Positions 9,893 through 22,544 of a DNA stretch of 64,000 nucleotides are shown here, in pieces (within the stretch, counting starts at the first letter, position 1; the number at the start of each line of letters is the position of its first letter). Both the position numbers and the translations under genes were made by a program. The notes below the pieces were generated by a model. It had not been told where the DNA came from, made no database searches, and saw only the letters and a list, made by a program, of their open reading frames with translations. The stretch is taken from the NCBI RefSeq assembly GCF_023101765.2, contig NC_064218.1, positions 11,780,001 to 11,844,000 of the forward strand, written 5' to 3'. This DNA is from Spodoptera frugiperda (Eukaryota > Arthropoda > Insecta > Lepidoptera > Noctuidae).

Positions 9893-11281
9893 GTCATCAA
9901 GTCTAACCACGGAAAATATTTTTTTAAAAAGAGGAATGCCTCAAAAATTAATGAAGTAAGAAAGAAAACACTTTGACACTAATTGTTTTAAGTTGGGTAA
10001 TATACCTTAAACCTTTTCCTAAGTCTAAAACATCCTATAGCGAAAACGGCATTCAATTAGTTCAGTCAAACACAAGATAATCCCGCACAAACATACATAA
10101 TATGTTACATACATTAAGATCAAACAGAGAACCAGGTTTTTTTAAATCTGCTAGAATTAAAAAATAAACTGGTTCCATAATTCATCTTACAAGTAATGCA
10201 ATAAAATCATGTTGAATATAATATAAATATAGAATTCACGATGTAAAAAGAATATAGGAGTGGCAACTACATATTATATAGAAACATGACTACACTAAAA
10301 AGTAAAAAAAAATCGAGCGTGGTTTGGGCGGGACGCATTGTTTTTTTAAATTTATTTTTCTACAAAAAAGATATAGTAGGTATAGTTACTCAATGGGAAT
10401 GAATCCGGTTGTGACTCCAAGTTCTTTTTAATAGTTTGGTAGATCATAATTTATTTATTTAGCTTTTCATGCACATAAATGTGTACAAGGTGGGCAGTGT
10501 CGTAAGTATTTTCTACCAGTCAAACCTTTGGGTGATGCAGAGACAAACCAGTGGTAGATGCATTAAGCAAACAAATTCAGAAAAGATAAAGGTAGCAAAA
10601 TGCAATATACTTACCTACAAAAATATATATTTAAATAATATGTAACGTAATAAACCTACATGCATAATATTTAGAACAAACCAATGATTACGGTATTTAA
10701 TATTGATGCCTTGTAGAAAGGTCGTATAATGTTCAGTCCTATTGTTTTGTGATTCATGTCCCATTGTAAATAGGGCATTAGTAAATGCACTCACTCACAC
10801 TTTTAATCATTAAATATCATAATACGAGTACCGTACCCCTAGCGCGCGGCTACAAATTGCGCGGCAAAAAATTATGTCTATCTATACTAACTAGTAGTCG
10901 CCTAGTGGTCGAAATTCGACCATATACGATTTAATTTACAATACCACTTAACATACGTTCAAGGATATTTTTTATTTAACTCAAACTCAAACAAACTCTT
11001 TTATAAAACTCTATTCATATGAGACGTGAAAATATCATCGCAATGTCTATCGATTTTGACGTTTTGTCAAATACGATCAGATACTATGCATGTGTGTGTA
11101 ATGTTTTATTTATTAATTTAGTGTACTTTATAAGCATTATTTTTGAAAAATATTAGCGTCCTGCACTTCTCCTACACATAAACTATAAGTGTACCAAATT
11201 TTATGCTCCTACGTCCGCGCATTTTTTGTAAAAAGCGGTCCAAAGTTTTTGCATCACGTATTAATATATATATAGTATATA

Positions 11282-11465
11282 GATATTATAAAGCTGAAGA
11301 GTTTGATTGTTTGTTTGAACGCTCTAATCTCCGGAACTATTGGTCCAATTTTGAATATTATTTGTGTTAGATAGTCCATTTATCGAGGATGGCTATAGGC
11401 TATAAAACATCATGACCATTATGACCAATAGGAGCCAAGCAGAGCGGGTTAAACCGCGCGGAAGT
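11282..11465 (+). repeat. Dispersed repeat fragment, second copy at 33710-33850
   Basis: The run taatctccggaactattggt, then atttatcgagga, ggctata and gagcgggt, recurs diverged at 33710-33850 (taatctctggaactactggt). It probably derives from an old mobile element; the class is not recognisable here. Confidence 0.55.
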
Positions 11466-11829
11466 ACTAAATAAGAAGTAGCAATCGTGTGAATAGAGCA
11501 AAACAATCATGCATGTTCTTTGTCGCGGTTAAAGGGTTAAAAAAGACCTTACATACATATAAAGCTTGCTTGAAGACAAAAACTCCACTTTGATACAAAA
11601 ACTTAAATAAAAGCCTTCTTCAAAAACATTCAATATAATTTATGGCCTTACCACTCATTAAACATGTTTATATATTATTTAAAAACGTTGAACGTACGTC
11701 AGTTGAATTTGTATACATTCACGAAAAGCTATTTGAATATAAAATAAATTGTTAATAAAAAAACACACGCTTTTTAGTAAATCTATGTAGTTGAACCTTG
11801 AACTTGAGTCGATCAAATTAAAGGCGAGT

Positions 11830-12010
11830 TTACACTGGGATAGTGTCGGTCCGGAGGATTAAAACGCCCGCTTCTCATACATAATGTGGCGAGTTCGAAA
11901 CCTACCAACAGCAAGTATCAATGTGACTTTTTCCGAGTTATATGTACTTACTAAGCATATTTAGACAGCACTGACAAATGGTGAAGGAAAATATTGTGAA
12001 GAAATCTGAT
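11830..12010 (+). mobile_element. SINE-like fragment with tRNA-type B box
   Basis: A B-box-like gagttcgaaacc near 11890 is followed by a body with atgtgactttttccgagtta and tgaaggaaaatattgtgaag. This arrangement is common in moth SINE-type repeats, but no TSD is evident. Confidence 0.4.
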
Positions 12011-12647
12011 AATAATGTAAAAAAAAAAATGAAATTGCTAACCAGCATTGAGCAAGAGTGGTGATTAATATCCCAATCTTCTCTGTGTGAGAAGAGAACA
12101 CCACTGTTTTTTTTTTATAGGTGGCAAACGAGCATACGGGTCACATGATGATCACTATTATTTGAAGTACAGAATATTAACAGTTAATATCTTTGACACA
12201 ACAACTATTTTGACACAGTTCCAAACTAGATCAGTCACACGTGACAAATTTAAATCAGCAACAAGTTATTTACACACCTAAATATTTACAAATTACTTCT
12301 AAGAGACAGAACAATAAACTAGTTGTTAACAATAAATTGGTTGTTGTCTCGTTCACAATAGCTAAGTACAGACACAAGCAGATCAAACTACTCCAATTTG
12401 ACAAAATTTCTCATGGCATTTTCAACCCTTTAATGAAAGCAATATAGTTGAAAATCGAATAAAGAAATGTGACTAGATGAGTAGCTTGATCTGCTCTTGT
12501 TTGTACAATGAGGTCTAGACTCGTTTTGTGCCTAGTGTTTGCTTAATCTAGATCGCAGTACAATACTTTGTGTCTCGTAATCACAATGGATCAGTGTCAG
12601 TGTAACATAGGATGAGGCTGTTGTAAGCAGAACCAGCTAGTAACTAG

Positions 12648-12788
12648 GCTATTCTATAATTGTCCATTCGAAACATTCGAAGTGAGCTCGATCGCATTCT
12701 CGTCAGTCATTGGTGGAGATTATACTCACAACCAATGATATGGTGAACCGTGATCGCATCAATCGAATTGACAATTACAGAATACCCT
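12648..12788. mobile_element. Small fold-back MITE
   Basis: TATTCTATAATTGTCCATTCGA at the left end is inverted with two mismatches at the right end (tcgaattgacaattacagaata). A weaker inner inverted match covers ccaatgatat/gtcattggt. The whole is about 140 bp with no coding capacity. Confidence 0.55.
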
Positions 12789-13465
12789 ATCTGTAGTTAA
12801 TTGTTAAGATGAATTCTTGTTTGAGGATCTGCGTAGGAGATTTTTGTCGTAATACGTTGTTGAAGAGAGTCTTTTATAAAACGTGTCTAATAAAACGTAT
12901 ATAAGAGATTGATTGGATGGTTAGGGATGTCGAGTAAATTTAAAGAACTGATAGAATGCCTTGTCATCAAAATCCGTTTAGTAGTTTTAATACATAGACT
13001 ACTGGACTGACCCTAACTAAAACATTAAATTCAAAATATATTATTTTCAGTTTTAATTTTTTCTTGGCTAGCTTCTGTCAGCGGCTTCGTTCGCATTCCC
13101 ATGGGATAAATTGCCTCCTATCACCCAAGTTACCTCATACTCTGTCTGTATACCAAATTTCATCCAAATCAGTTACTCAGTCACTATTTTAGTGTAAAAT
13201 GTGATTTTAAAGAAAGAACAAAATAAATAAATATGAAAATAATAAGCAACACGTTTGTGCACTCGCCTTTATAACAGCCATGAACTGGTTTGAACGATCC
13301 ATAATGTATTCCAGTTTGTTGTTATTTTTGTTTTAAAACATTTCATAACTTTATGCAAAGATATCGGTTTCTTATTTATTTGCAAATGTTCTAAACAGTT
13401 TGCCTGGACTTGGGTCACGTTTTACAACACACTAGTTGAATTTTACGGCTTCGCTTGCTTGCAAA

Positions 13466-13660
13466 TTACACTAATATTATTAATGTAAATTTTTTTTTGT
13501 TTGGATGTTTGAATGTTTGTCCGTTAATAACGCTGAAACTACTGAACGGATTTTGATGAAATTTGGTATACGGACAGGATATGAGCTGACTTAGGTGGTA
13601 AGACTTTTTGTTCCATAGAAACGCGGGCGAACAGCTGGCAAAAGCTAGTATTTTGTATTT
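13466..13660 (+). repeat. Moth dispersed repeat with aaatttggtata block
   Basis: It contains ctgaacggattttgatgaaa, a ggtatacggacagg block and an end near gaaacgcgggcgaac followed by aaagctagta. The last block resembles the end at 20690-20722. The frame on the minus strand across it is fortuitous. Confidence 0.5.
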
Positions 13661-14332
13661 CAAACTAGTGTTAGACATTATTTTATTTTATTAAACGTTA
13701 GTAGGGAAGATAAAAATAATACTGAAAGAAATAATAAGCCCTGGATTCAATTTCAGAGTCACCAAATAATAATAAAAAAACGTCATGTCAAAACTTATCC
13801 TGCTAATCTAAAGCTATCAATGATAAAAGTTTTTTTTTAATTTGGCCAGTATGTAGTTTTGTAATTTAGAAAACGCAAACAAACGAAGAAACAAACAAAT
13901 ATTTTTAAACTTTAATATTAGTTTAACGATGATAAATAATATAACTTACATAACATATAAAATATACAGTATTATAAATAACGATGCACTTTAAATTGAA
14001 CATAACATGATCGCACTGTATCAAATTCAAAATAATACAATACGTACCAATCAAATATTTCGTAACTTTTTAACTGACTGACACATTAACATCTAATATT
14101 TCAGACTTTAAAATACTAGGTAAATGTTATTTTATAAATAAATTATGATACTGATGGTATATAAATTACATATTTTATTTTTAAAAAAGGTAATCAACAT
14201 CAGACATATGATTAAAATAAAAAAAGCTTAACGACAATTAAATATATTATACTACTTAATCACTTCTAGATTTTAAAAAAAGTTAAAATACTCTATTTCT
14301 CTGTTAATTATTGTTTACAGTATCCTTGGTTG

Positions 14333-14709
14333 AACGAAAATGAAACGAGAGCGCATTCGGTACCATTAGTATGAGTTTAACTTAGTTTAACCTTGTTGCA
14401 AATTTGTCCTAAGGGTACTGATTTGGGCTCGCTGTCCAAGTGACGGCGAGCAAGGGTAGTTAGCCACTCGACCAGAACCAGCGCTGCGGCGCTCGTTCGT
14501 TTTGTTTTCAGACCACCACAGATGGGGCCCAGTAGGGCTGATGCCATAGCGGACTACCTAGCCGGTTTACCGGAGCTCCGGTCTCGCCCAAGGCGAGAAA
14601 AGTCGATGGATGATTTACCCCCATCAAAAGGGTACTGATTGTTTGGTTCATTCGCACCGATCAATTAGAACGCCGAAAGCGCTCTCGTTCGTTTTGTTTT
14701 CGTTTCACG
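14333..14709. mobile_element. MITE with inverted ends, interrupted by a SINE
   Basis: Left-end gaaacgagagcgcattcgg is matched in inverse at 14673-14709 (cgaaagcgctctcgttcgtt). The interior is interrupted by the 14424-14627 element between copies of a 13-bp duplication, so this MITE is older than the SINE-like insertion. Confidence 0.6.
14424..14627 (+). mobile_element. Interspersed repeat (family D) with perfect 13-bp TSD
   Basis: Identical copies of AAGGGTACTGATT lie at 14411-14423 and 14628-14640. The inserted ~204 bp includes cagaccaccacagatggggc, the agtagggctgatgcc block and cggactacctagc, and ends in a short A-rich run. The long variable TSD fits target-primed reverse transcription. 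Confidence 0.85.
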
Positions 14710-15109
14710 TAAGGGTACAGATCACTTAAGGGCAGCGGTTAAACCTAATGTCAAAATTAGCCTACGTTCTAGATTAAAATAAATATAAAAAATAGACGTC
14801 TGAAAAATTACAAAAAAAAACTTTAAAATTAATAAGCACTGATAAGCTTGTATATGAAAATACGAAAAACTTGAATTTTAATATAAATAATAAATTTGAG
14901 CTTACATCGCTCCGACCGTTACGCTAGAAGCTATGTGAACTATTGCTGTCGGTAAATCACGAGATGAGTTACTTATATTACCGAAAACACTTTAATTATG
15001 ATGGATTGGATTGCAATTTTATTTTAGCAACTTTATAATAAATGTTACAAAAAAAAAATTTGTACGTGTGAGTCTAAGTTAGGTTGTTGGTTCCGTATGT
15101 TACAAGTGA

Positions 15110-15412
15110 AAAGTTAAAGCCATGAGAGCCATTCTACGAAATGGTTGGGCTCGACTGGACTGATACCACGGCCTCATAGCAAATCGACGTGAAACAACGC
15201 TTGCATTGTGTTTTCTTGTGTGAGTGAAGTTACTGGAGGTACAATTACTCCCCTTCCCAATCCCCGATTCTCCAACAACCCTTAAATTCCTAAGTTCCAA
15301 AAGGCCGGCAATGTACTTGTAACGTCTCTTGTGATTTGGGTGTCCATGGGCGGCAGCAATTGCTTACTCTCAGGTGATCCGTCTGCTAGTTTACCGGCTT
15401 ATACCATATAAG
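15110..15412 (+). mobile_element. SINE-like repeat (family C), longest uninterrupted copy
   Basis: It runs from ttaaagccatgagagccatt to taccggcttataccata, with cgtgaaacaacgcttg, cccttcccaatccccgattc and tgggcggcagcaattgctta. This copy defines the family layout and gives the uninterrupted form of the junction split by piggyBac at 36360. Confidence 0.7.
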
Positions 15413-15845
15413 ATATATATATAAAAAAATATTTAACAACATCGTTCACTACGGTACCCTAAAAGCCTCATGAATCCATTTCACACACATCTCAAGGATG
15501 ATACATGACATGACATGCGTATGTAGTTTAATTGGCGCATGATCAGAGGTTAAATTAATATTTGCATTAATATTACCTAAACTATATATAAAGTTATTAA
15601 TTTACACTAGCTTTTAACACGATTTCACTCGAATTTTAATACCCTTTTTTCGAAGATCACGACTCGCAATGATTGAGTAAGCGCGTTGAAGTCTTTTGAA
15701 CTGCGGGTCGAGAGTTCTATTCTTGTTCGGAGCTAAATAAATAGCATGACTGTGTACAATTTTATTTTGTAACAGCAATCAAGTATTTAGTGGAGTACTA
15801 TTGTGGGTCATTATAAAAGAGTCTGTTCATACTCGTATTCTCACG

Positions 15846-15990
15846 CCTTTTAATTTCCAAAGGGGTAGGCAGAGGCATGCATAATATAATATTGCCGTCC
15901 ACATTTTACCACTTATTATGAGTTCCATTTAGTAAATGGCGAACTAAACCTACACTAGACATAATTTTAATTGTGGTATTACTAAAAATT
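15846..15990 (-). mobile_element. SINE family A fragment, minus orientation
   Basis: Tail and body parts of family A are visible (ctcacgccttttaatttcca, aaggggtaggcagaggc). The tRNA-like head is eroded. Confidence 0.45.
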
Positions 15991-16487
15991 TTCGAAAACC
16001 TAATCAAAGCATCGGTAAGGAATCGACTCCGAAATCCGTTTATCGCATCAAAAAATCGCACTTAATAATTTTACATTTAATACCAGAAAGTGAAAAAGCT
16101 TACCCTACGACAAGAGAAGCGAAAAGTGATATTTCTGCACTCTTCTTTCTGTCTTATGGAGACCGACAGCCATAGCGTTATGACGTAAATATTTAACGAT
16201 GTTATAATTTATGAGTATCATTGAGTGGAATATCTTCATTTATGACTGGCACACGACATATTACTAATAAATATTTACAACTTATATTTATATGTTAAAA
16301 TATTGACTATTTATTAAACTTACTACTTTTGTTTGTTTGTGTTGCAAAGGTTCTGAAATAGGTAACTGAACCAGTTTGAAAATTTCTTCTTTTTCATCGG
16401 TAAGCCTATTTTTCAGGACATAGCACATGAACAATATTTTTATCTAGATATTTCGACAATATTGGAAACCACAAGAAATAAATTAAC

Positions 16488-16682
16488 GACTGCACGATTG
16501 GTGCGGTGACTGGGCAACTGGCTGCCGCACAACGTGTAGCGAGTTCAATTCCTACACGGAACAACTCTTTATGTGATCCACATATTGTTGTTTTAGGACT
16601 GGGTGTCTGGGATGTGCATGTAAAATATAATAATAGTTTGTAAACGCACACAGGAGGAAATCCAAGTGCATGGTAACGTTTT
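16488..16682 (+). mobile_element. tRNA-derived SINE (family B)
   Basis: The head gactgcacgattggtgcggt, B-box-like gagttcaattcc, a body with tgtgatccacatattgttgt and a 3' part tttgtaaacgcacacagg end in a T-rich run. The same structure is seen at 41820, 46549 and 47282. Confidence 0.75.
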
Positions 16683-17867
16683 TTTTTTAAACCAAGTTTT
16701 CACGCAGATATAATTAACCAAAGACGGAAAGTTATTTACTAAGGCATTTGTGAACACGTATAGGATAATTCATTTTACGGTATATTTCAATCTTTTGAAA
16801 TCGATTCGTACAACTTAATAAAATTAAAATATCGATTTTGATTGCTTTTGACAGAGTTAATTGAAATTTTAATCGATTTTGTTTAGACTGTTGATAAATT
16901 AATTTTGTAGTTTAATAATTAAATGAAGATGTTGCTTGCGGTTCCGGGGTGTAAATTAATTTAAAATTAGTCTTTGAATTTAGTTCGCCTTTATATACAT
17001 AAACCAGATGTCGTTTTGTTACTGAAAAATAAATATGAAATTGACTCGATTTATTTGGAATACCAAACAAGATCATTAAGTACTTAAATTATGTCTAGTT
17101 CATATTAATAAGTTTAAAATTCTTGACATAATAATATGAAGTAAAAGAAGAATGAGTAAAATGAATCTATCCTATTTTTAACCGATTTTGATGCTATTTC
17201 CAGCATGGTATTTTTCAGAATAAGGAGAAGTGTTTAGGTAAACCAATTGATTTAAAAAAAATTAAAGTGGTAAAGAAAATAAAAGGCGGTTATCTTTTTA
17301 ACAAAAACTATTATAAATTGATTGTTTATTGTCTTTACATCTAAATCTTGATCATAGCATTTGTAAATAAGCTTACTCAAAAGATTCTTTTTTAATTCTT
17401 ACACATTGTTATGTTTGTCTAGATAGGTCACACTTCCAAAAAAACAATCTTAGTCTTTATTCTCAAAGTCCTTAAATTCATATTGCCTCATCATTGATGA
17501 CAGTAACCTTTTCTCAATGACGAAACGTGATCATCTTTCTATCGATAGCAATCAAATCAGACCAAGTACTAGGTCCAGATACAAAGATAGCTTGTTTTCA
17601 AATTATGCCTATTTTGAAATCAGTATGAAATAAATGCTTTACTTTCATTTTTTTTATGGAAACCAAAATTAGAACATTCGTTATAAACAAGCTTCTATCA
17701 TCTTGTTATTGTGTAGTTTATGAAAACACACACAAAGATATTAATAGAAAACATTTTATTAAAAAAAAGTTCGCCAGAATCAAGATTAAACCTGAAACTT
17801 TTTGCTCGACAGCACTATCGCTGGTGACAATTTTTTATGCTTATGTTGCCCTACACTATGATTTTCT

Positions 17868-18030
17868 CCTGTATCGTGGGTGTGCTTACAAATAAACAAT
17901 TTTACATACACATGATACCCAAACCCAGAATAGTAATTTGTAGATCACACAAACAGTTGCTCCATGTGGGAATACGAAACGTTGTACGAATTTTTTTACT
18001 CGACAGTTGCATTATCACTAATGACCACTG
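17868..18030 (-). mobile_element. SINE family B, minus orientation
   Basis: The inverse of the family B body (gtgtgcttacaaataaac, gtagatcacacaaacagttg) with an eroded head ending at the cactgaacgg region. Confidence 0.5.
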
Positions 18031-19591
18031 AACGGATCATTCAGTCAATTATATTAACACAAGAAAACAATAAAATGTAAATAGATTACTATCACATATA
18101 AAAAATTTCACTTTCAAACATTAAGTCCATGACCTCTAACACCTATCATCTATATCTAAACACACAATGCAAAACAATTAAACGGTAACCTAAACCTATT
18201 ACCTAACATAACTGACATAGTACTAGACTATACGTAGCCTAGCAAATAGTCTAATATAATGGTCTGTCACTCAAACTGATAGATGGACAACATGACTACA
18301 CTTCAAAATATACATAACTAGTATAAACTAACCGTTGAATGTGCGAAAAGATCGTACAAAGCGAGACCTGGATATACTGGTTGTGTGTAGATTGATGTGT
18401 ACTCGTCCATTTGTATATCATTTCAATATATCCTTGACTGATGTGATGTGCTACTGATTGTATTGACTGACAATGTGGTGACGTCATATGGACGGTAGTA
18501 GAGCGCGGTAAGATGGCGCCTTTTGTTTTATGAAAGTATAGGTAACCTTTTCTTTTTAATTAATATTTATGTTAAACGCCAAGGATAGCATTATCGGGAG
18601 ATTTGCCTTTAGCTGCTGTGTCAATTTTTTTATGGTAAATGAGGAGACGTGTCATCTGATGGTAAGCAATCGCCGAAGCATGCCTTCCCTACACTTGATT
18701 CTCTCACTCTATTATTAGAAATTTATTTAAACAGCTTAGTAAGACCATGTGTTTTTACTACGATTACATGCAAAATGATAAACAAACCAACTGGGAACGG
18801 GACTTGAAACCAAAACTTTAGCATTGCTTTACCAAATAGTTGGTCACAGAATCCCATGTACTGAGCCTTAATAAGTATTTTGAAAGAGGCAAAAACGCAT
18901 ACAAAAATTACAATACAACCACTTTGATAAACTAACACTAATTCATAGCTCGATAATCGCAACAAGACTAATGATGCTCACACACGATCGATATACAAAA
19001 CAAATCTTCATTCACATAACAATACAGTGCAACCTTCCAACCTTCTAAAAGTAATTAAAAATCGATTACAATCGGGAGACAGGATGCTATAAACATAATC
19101 AGGGTTCTTGATAAAGAAAGAAAAAAATATAAGATACATACATACATAGTGACTATATGAGGATAAGGTCACGATGTATCGTGGTCGTGTCGTAAACGAC
19201 CTGGACTGCCGCGCCGATCAACATATTGATTTTGACCAAGTACTCATCACGCGTCGCTATTGAACCATCGGTTCAATGGTTCTGTAGTGGATTTGTGAAA
19301 TATTTGTTACCAAGTTAATGCTGGTCGTGACTTTGTTTGCGTGGAGTAGTTGTTTTAGGGAGAGTATGTTTTGAGTTTTGTCTCTGTCGTAGTATCTGTC
19401 TGGTCTGTAACTGAAAAGAGAAAGATCATGATTTGACAGAGACTGGACAGCGATGCTCTTTGATAAATAGGAAGGTGTTATACTGTGATCTCTAAATGAT
19501 TAGCTAAATGTGGAAATTATTACAAACCCTGTTATTGGTCGTTATTTAAAAAAATAATCCAGAGTAACGACTGGTTGTCACGAGATTTTTT

Positions 19592-19772
19592 TAAACTTTG
19601 CCCCACACTAGGACTGCGTTTACAAACATACAATTTCACATGCGTATGTCACTCAGATGAGAAACAATAATTTGTGTATAACACAAAGAGTTGCTCCTTT
19701 CGGGAATTGGACCCGTTACACGTTGTACGGCAGCTAGTTGTCCAGTCACCGCGCCAACTATGCAGTCAAAAG
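19592..19772 (-). mobile_element. SINE family B, minus orientation
   Basis: From cccacactaggactgcgttt to agtcaccgcgccaactatgc it is the inverse of the family B element, including the B box (ggaattggaccc on plus). Confidence 0.65.
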
Positions 19773-21014
19773 TTGGTGATTATGGCGAATAAAGAATTTT
19801 TCTGTGTGGAAATATAGATCACGCCATAATTTTTGGCGCTCTGATGTGGACGATTGGACGGCTCGAATAAACCAATCAATCAGAGTACCGCACTCGATTA
19901 CTTTAAACGTAAAGCAAACTCGTAGTAAATGTAATGACTTTTCTGTCCTCAGGTGATATCAATTTCATTGTCATCATCACAGTGGTCTTATTACATAGCA
20001 ATAAAGGTTATTTTCCTTTAACTGCTACATAAATAGGCTATATAATGATAAGTAGGCAATGAATTTAGAAACATAGTTTCTCATGATTCTCCCAATTACT
20101 CAGAGTTTTGATAACATTATTATTATATTATTATAAATACGATAAACGGCGGAAATGTCCCAATGGAGTAAATTGTAGATGATTTTAGATGTAATGAGAT
20201 ATCTTATAATTTTCCTTTCGATAGGCACATGTGTTTGAGAAGAGTACACTAGTTAATATTATAAGGTTCAAGAGTTTGTTTGTTCATCGGACATTTTATA
20301 AAATATTTGTTCCTAATAATCTCAGTAGCTTATAATTGTGATGACCACATACCACATATTGTGGTAGCGTAATTGGACCATTGGGTCCAATTATTGTGGG
20401 TTTTACACTAATATCAAAACACATTACAAAAAAAGGAAGCCGCCTTCAAAAGTTAAAGTGCCAACAAATAAGTGGGTAGTATACCTAAAATATGCTGAAA
20501 ACTGTATCAAAATCGGTTCAGCCAAACGCGAGATAATCGCGCATAAACATACGCACAGGTCAAACTGAAAACATTTTTTTTTTAAGTCGTATAATTAAAA
20601 AACAACCGGGCCATTTATTTTTGTAATTGATACTTCAATTACATATTTAAAAAGCCTATTATACCCACGCCATATCATAACGTCGCCTCACGCAAGAAAA
20701 CCCGCAGGGCAAAGCTAGTATTATGTAAGTATCGTAGACAAATTGGACGATGAACTTAAAGTTAAAATTACAGTTACCGATGAACCATAGTTTGAACTCA
20801 GTTTATTTATTTTGTATTTTTTGAACTCTATGAACGGAATTATATTCGGTGATTTTAATCAAAGTAAGCTTTACCTGATTGTTGTCCATTAGTTATATAG
20901 CTCTCTAGTCGCCGTATCGATTCCGGTTTCTTCAAGTTATATGTTGATCTGTCGATTAAGTACAGGAATAATTTTTACCCGACTGCGCCAGAAGGAGGGT
21001 TATGTTTTTCGAGA

Positions 21015-21090
21015 GTATGTATGTATGTATGTATGTATGTATGTATGTATGTATGTATGTATGTATGTATGTATGTATGTATGTATGTAT
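21015..21090. repeat. (GTAT)n microsatellite, about 19 units
   Basis: An uninterrupted 4-bp repeat follows acccgactgcgccagaagga and precedes the 144-bp tandem repeats. All three probably belong to one repeat element. Confidence 0.95.
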
Positions 21091-21100
21091 AATTGTTTGG

Positions 21101-21480
21101 CACGCTCTGCAGCCTAAACGGCTTGATGGATTTTGACTTGAGAGGTGTCGTTAGATTCGTATTTACTGTGAGAGTGACACTGGATATATCAAAATGTTTA
21201 AAAAAACAAAATGGCGGATTTTTGGCGCCAAATTCGAATATTGCTCACTCTCTAGCCTAAACGACTCAATGGATTTTGGCTTGAGAGGTGTCGTTTGATT
21301 CGTATTTACTGTGAGAGTGACACTGGATATTTAAAAATAATAAAAAAAAACAAAATGGCGGATTTTTGGCGCCAAATTCGAATATTGCCCACTCTCTAGC
21401 CTGAACGACTCGACGGATTTCAGCTTGATAGGGGTCGTTTGATTCGTATTTACTGTGAGAGTGACACTAGATATATCAAA
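21101..21480 (+). repeat. Three tandem ~144-bp units
   Basis: Units start at about 21101, 21246 and 21390. Each contains gcctaaacg.ct, attcgtatttactgtgagag and tgacact; the first two also carry aaaatggcggatttttggcg. They form an internal array of an unidentified element. Confidence 0.85.
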
Positions 21481-21512
21481 ATATAACAAATAATAAAACT
21501 AAAAGAAAATAA

Positions 21513-21770
21513 AATAAAAAAAGGTAATTTAAAAAACTAAAAAACCCGACTGCGTTTCTTTATAACATGAAAATGAAAAAACCCTAAAACAAGAATACAA
21601 GAAAAATTTAAGCAGTCGGGACCCATTCTAGAAAGCCATAATTCATAATATTTAGAATGGGTCCCGACTGCTTAAATTTTTCTTGTATTCTTGTTTTAGG
21701 GTTTTTTCATTTTCATGTTATAAAGAAACGCAGTCGGGTTTTTTAGTTTTTTAAATTACCTTTTTTTATT
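21513..21770. repeat. Perfect inverted repeat, 118-bp arms, 22-bp spacer
   Basis: The arm 21513-21630 is the exact reverse complement of 21653-21770 on base-by-base reading. The arms include aacccgactgcgtttcttta and gcagtcgggacccattcta. It could form a long hairpin in DNA or RNA. There is no coding frame. Confidence 0.93.
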
Positions 21771-22263
21771 GATTGAACTAGTCGAGTTCCTCGTCAAATA
21801 ATTACGCAAGTAAGTCGAAAAACGTAACAATTAATTTAGTATGTCTCACGACAGATATCATATTATTTCTGATTGGTCTAGACACCGTGAAATTGGTTCA
21901 TAATTTTATTTATAAATAAAAATAAATAATTTTCAAATAATATCAAATACTATCGATTTTTTGTCGTCATTCTATGGATACTCTAATTTGTACAAGGAAG
22001 TTATGTCACGGTCAGTTAAAAATAATTTAAGTATGTTATCAATTTAACATCATCATCGATTAGCCACACGAAGACGTCTGCAGTTAAACATAGACCCCTC
22101 AAATTAAATAGTCACTATATTGTACAAATACATAGTATAAAATGAATAGAAAAATCACCAATTTATTATCATAAATATATAATAGAAAATTGGAAAATTG
22201 CATTCAATAATTAATTTGTTTTTTTTTTTCGTCGGGATGTCGTAATGAGAATGATGATAATGA

Positions 22264-22343
22264 TATGAAAATCAAATACCGAAGGGGTAGGCAGAGATGC
22301 TGCCTACCCCTTCGGGGATAAACATAAAATTTTGATTTTCATA
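22264..22343. repeat. Short hairpin built from SINE-tail sequence
   Basis: ccgaaggggtaggca (22279-22293) is inverted at 22301-22315 around a 7-bp loop, with an outer pair atatgaaaatcaaa / tttgattttcatat. The inner arm matches the tail of SINE family A. Confidence 0.75.
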
Positions 22344-22544
22344 TGAAAGTTATCTTAGTGGTAGCAAAACATTGAAGTTCACATGACAAGATTTTCCTGT
22401 CTTGCTCTTCCTATGTCATTAGAAAAATTGTGTCATTTTTGGTTTAATGTAATAAGTTCAAGTTATTTTAACCAATAGGATTCTAGAACGAAGCGTACCT
22501 ATATTTTTTTCATTGGTCTAGCCCAAAAGGTTTAAACAAACCAG

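Larger units (their letters stand above)
9902..14332. other. AT-rich intergenic region with repeat remnants
   Basis: I see no gene. Every open frame is short and without recognisable domains. The interval holds old repeat fragments (11282-11465, 11830-12010, 13075-13200, 13466-13660) and a small fold-back element (12648-12788); the rest is unannotated AT-rich DNA. Confidence 0.6.
14710..20976. other. AT-rich intergenic region, no gene seen
   Basis: Apart from the family C copy at 15110-15412 and the SINE copies at 15846, 16488, 17868 and 19592, this span is AT-rich. Its scattered short frames show no domain, signal peptide or codon pattern. A degraded repeat end (gcaagaaaacccgcagggca) lies near 20690-20720. 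Confidence 0.6.

Noticed and set aside
21015..21090. CRISPR-like or regulatory repeat array
   Set aside because: A simple 4-bp microsatellite without spacers in an insect genome.
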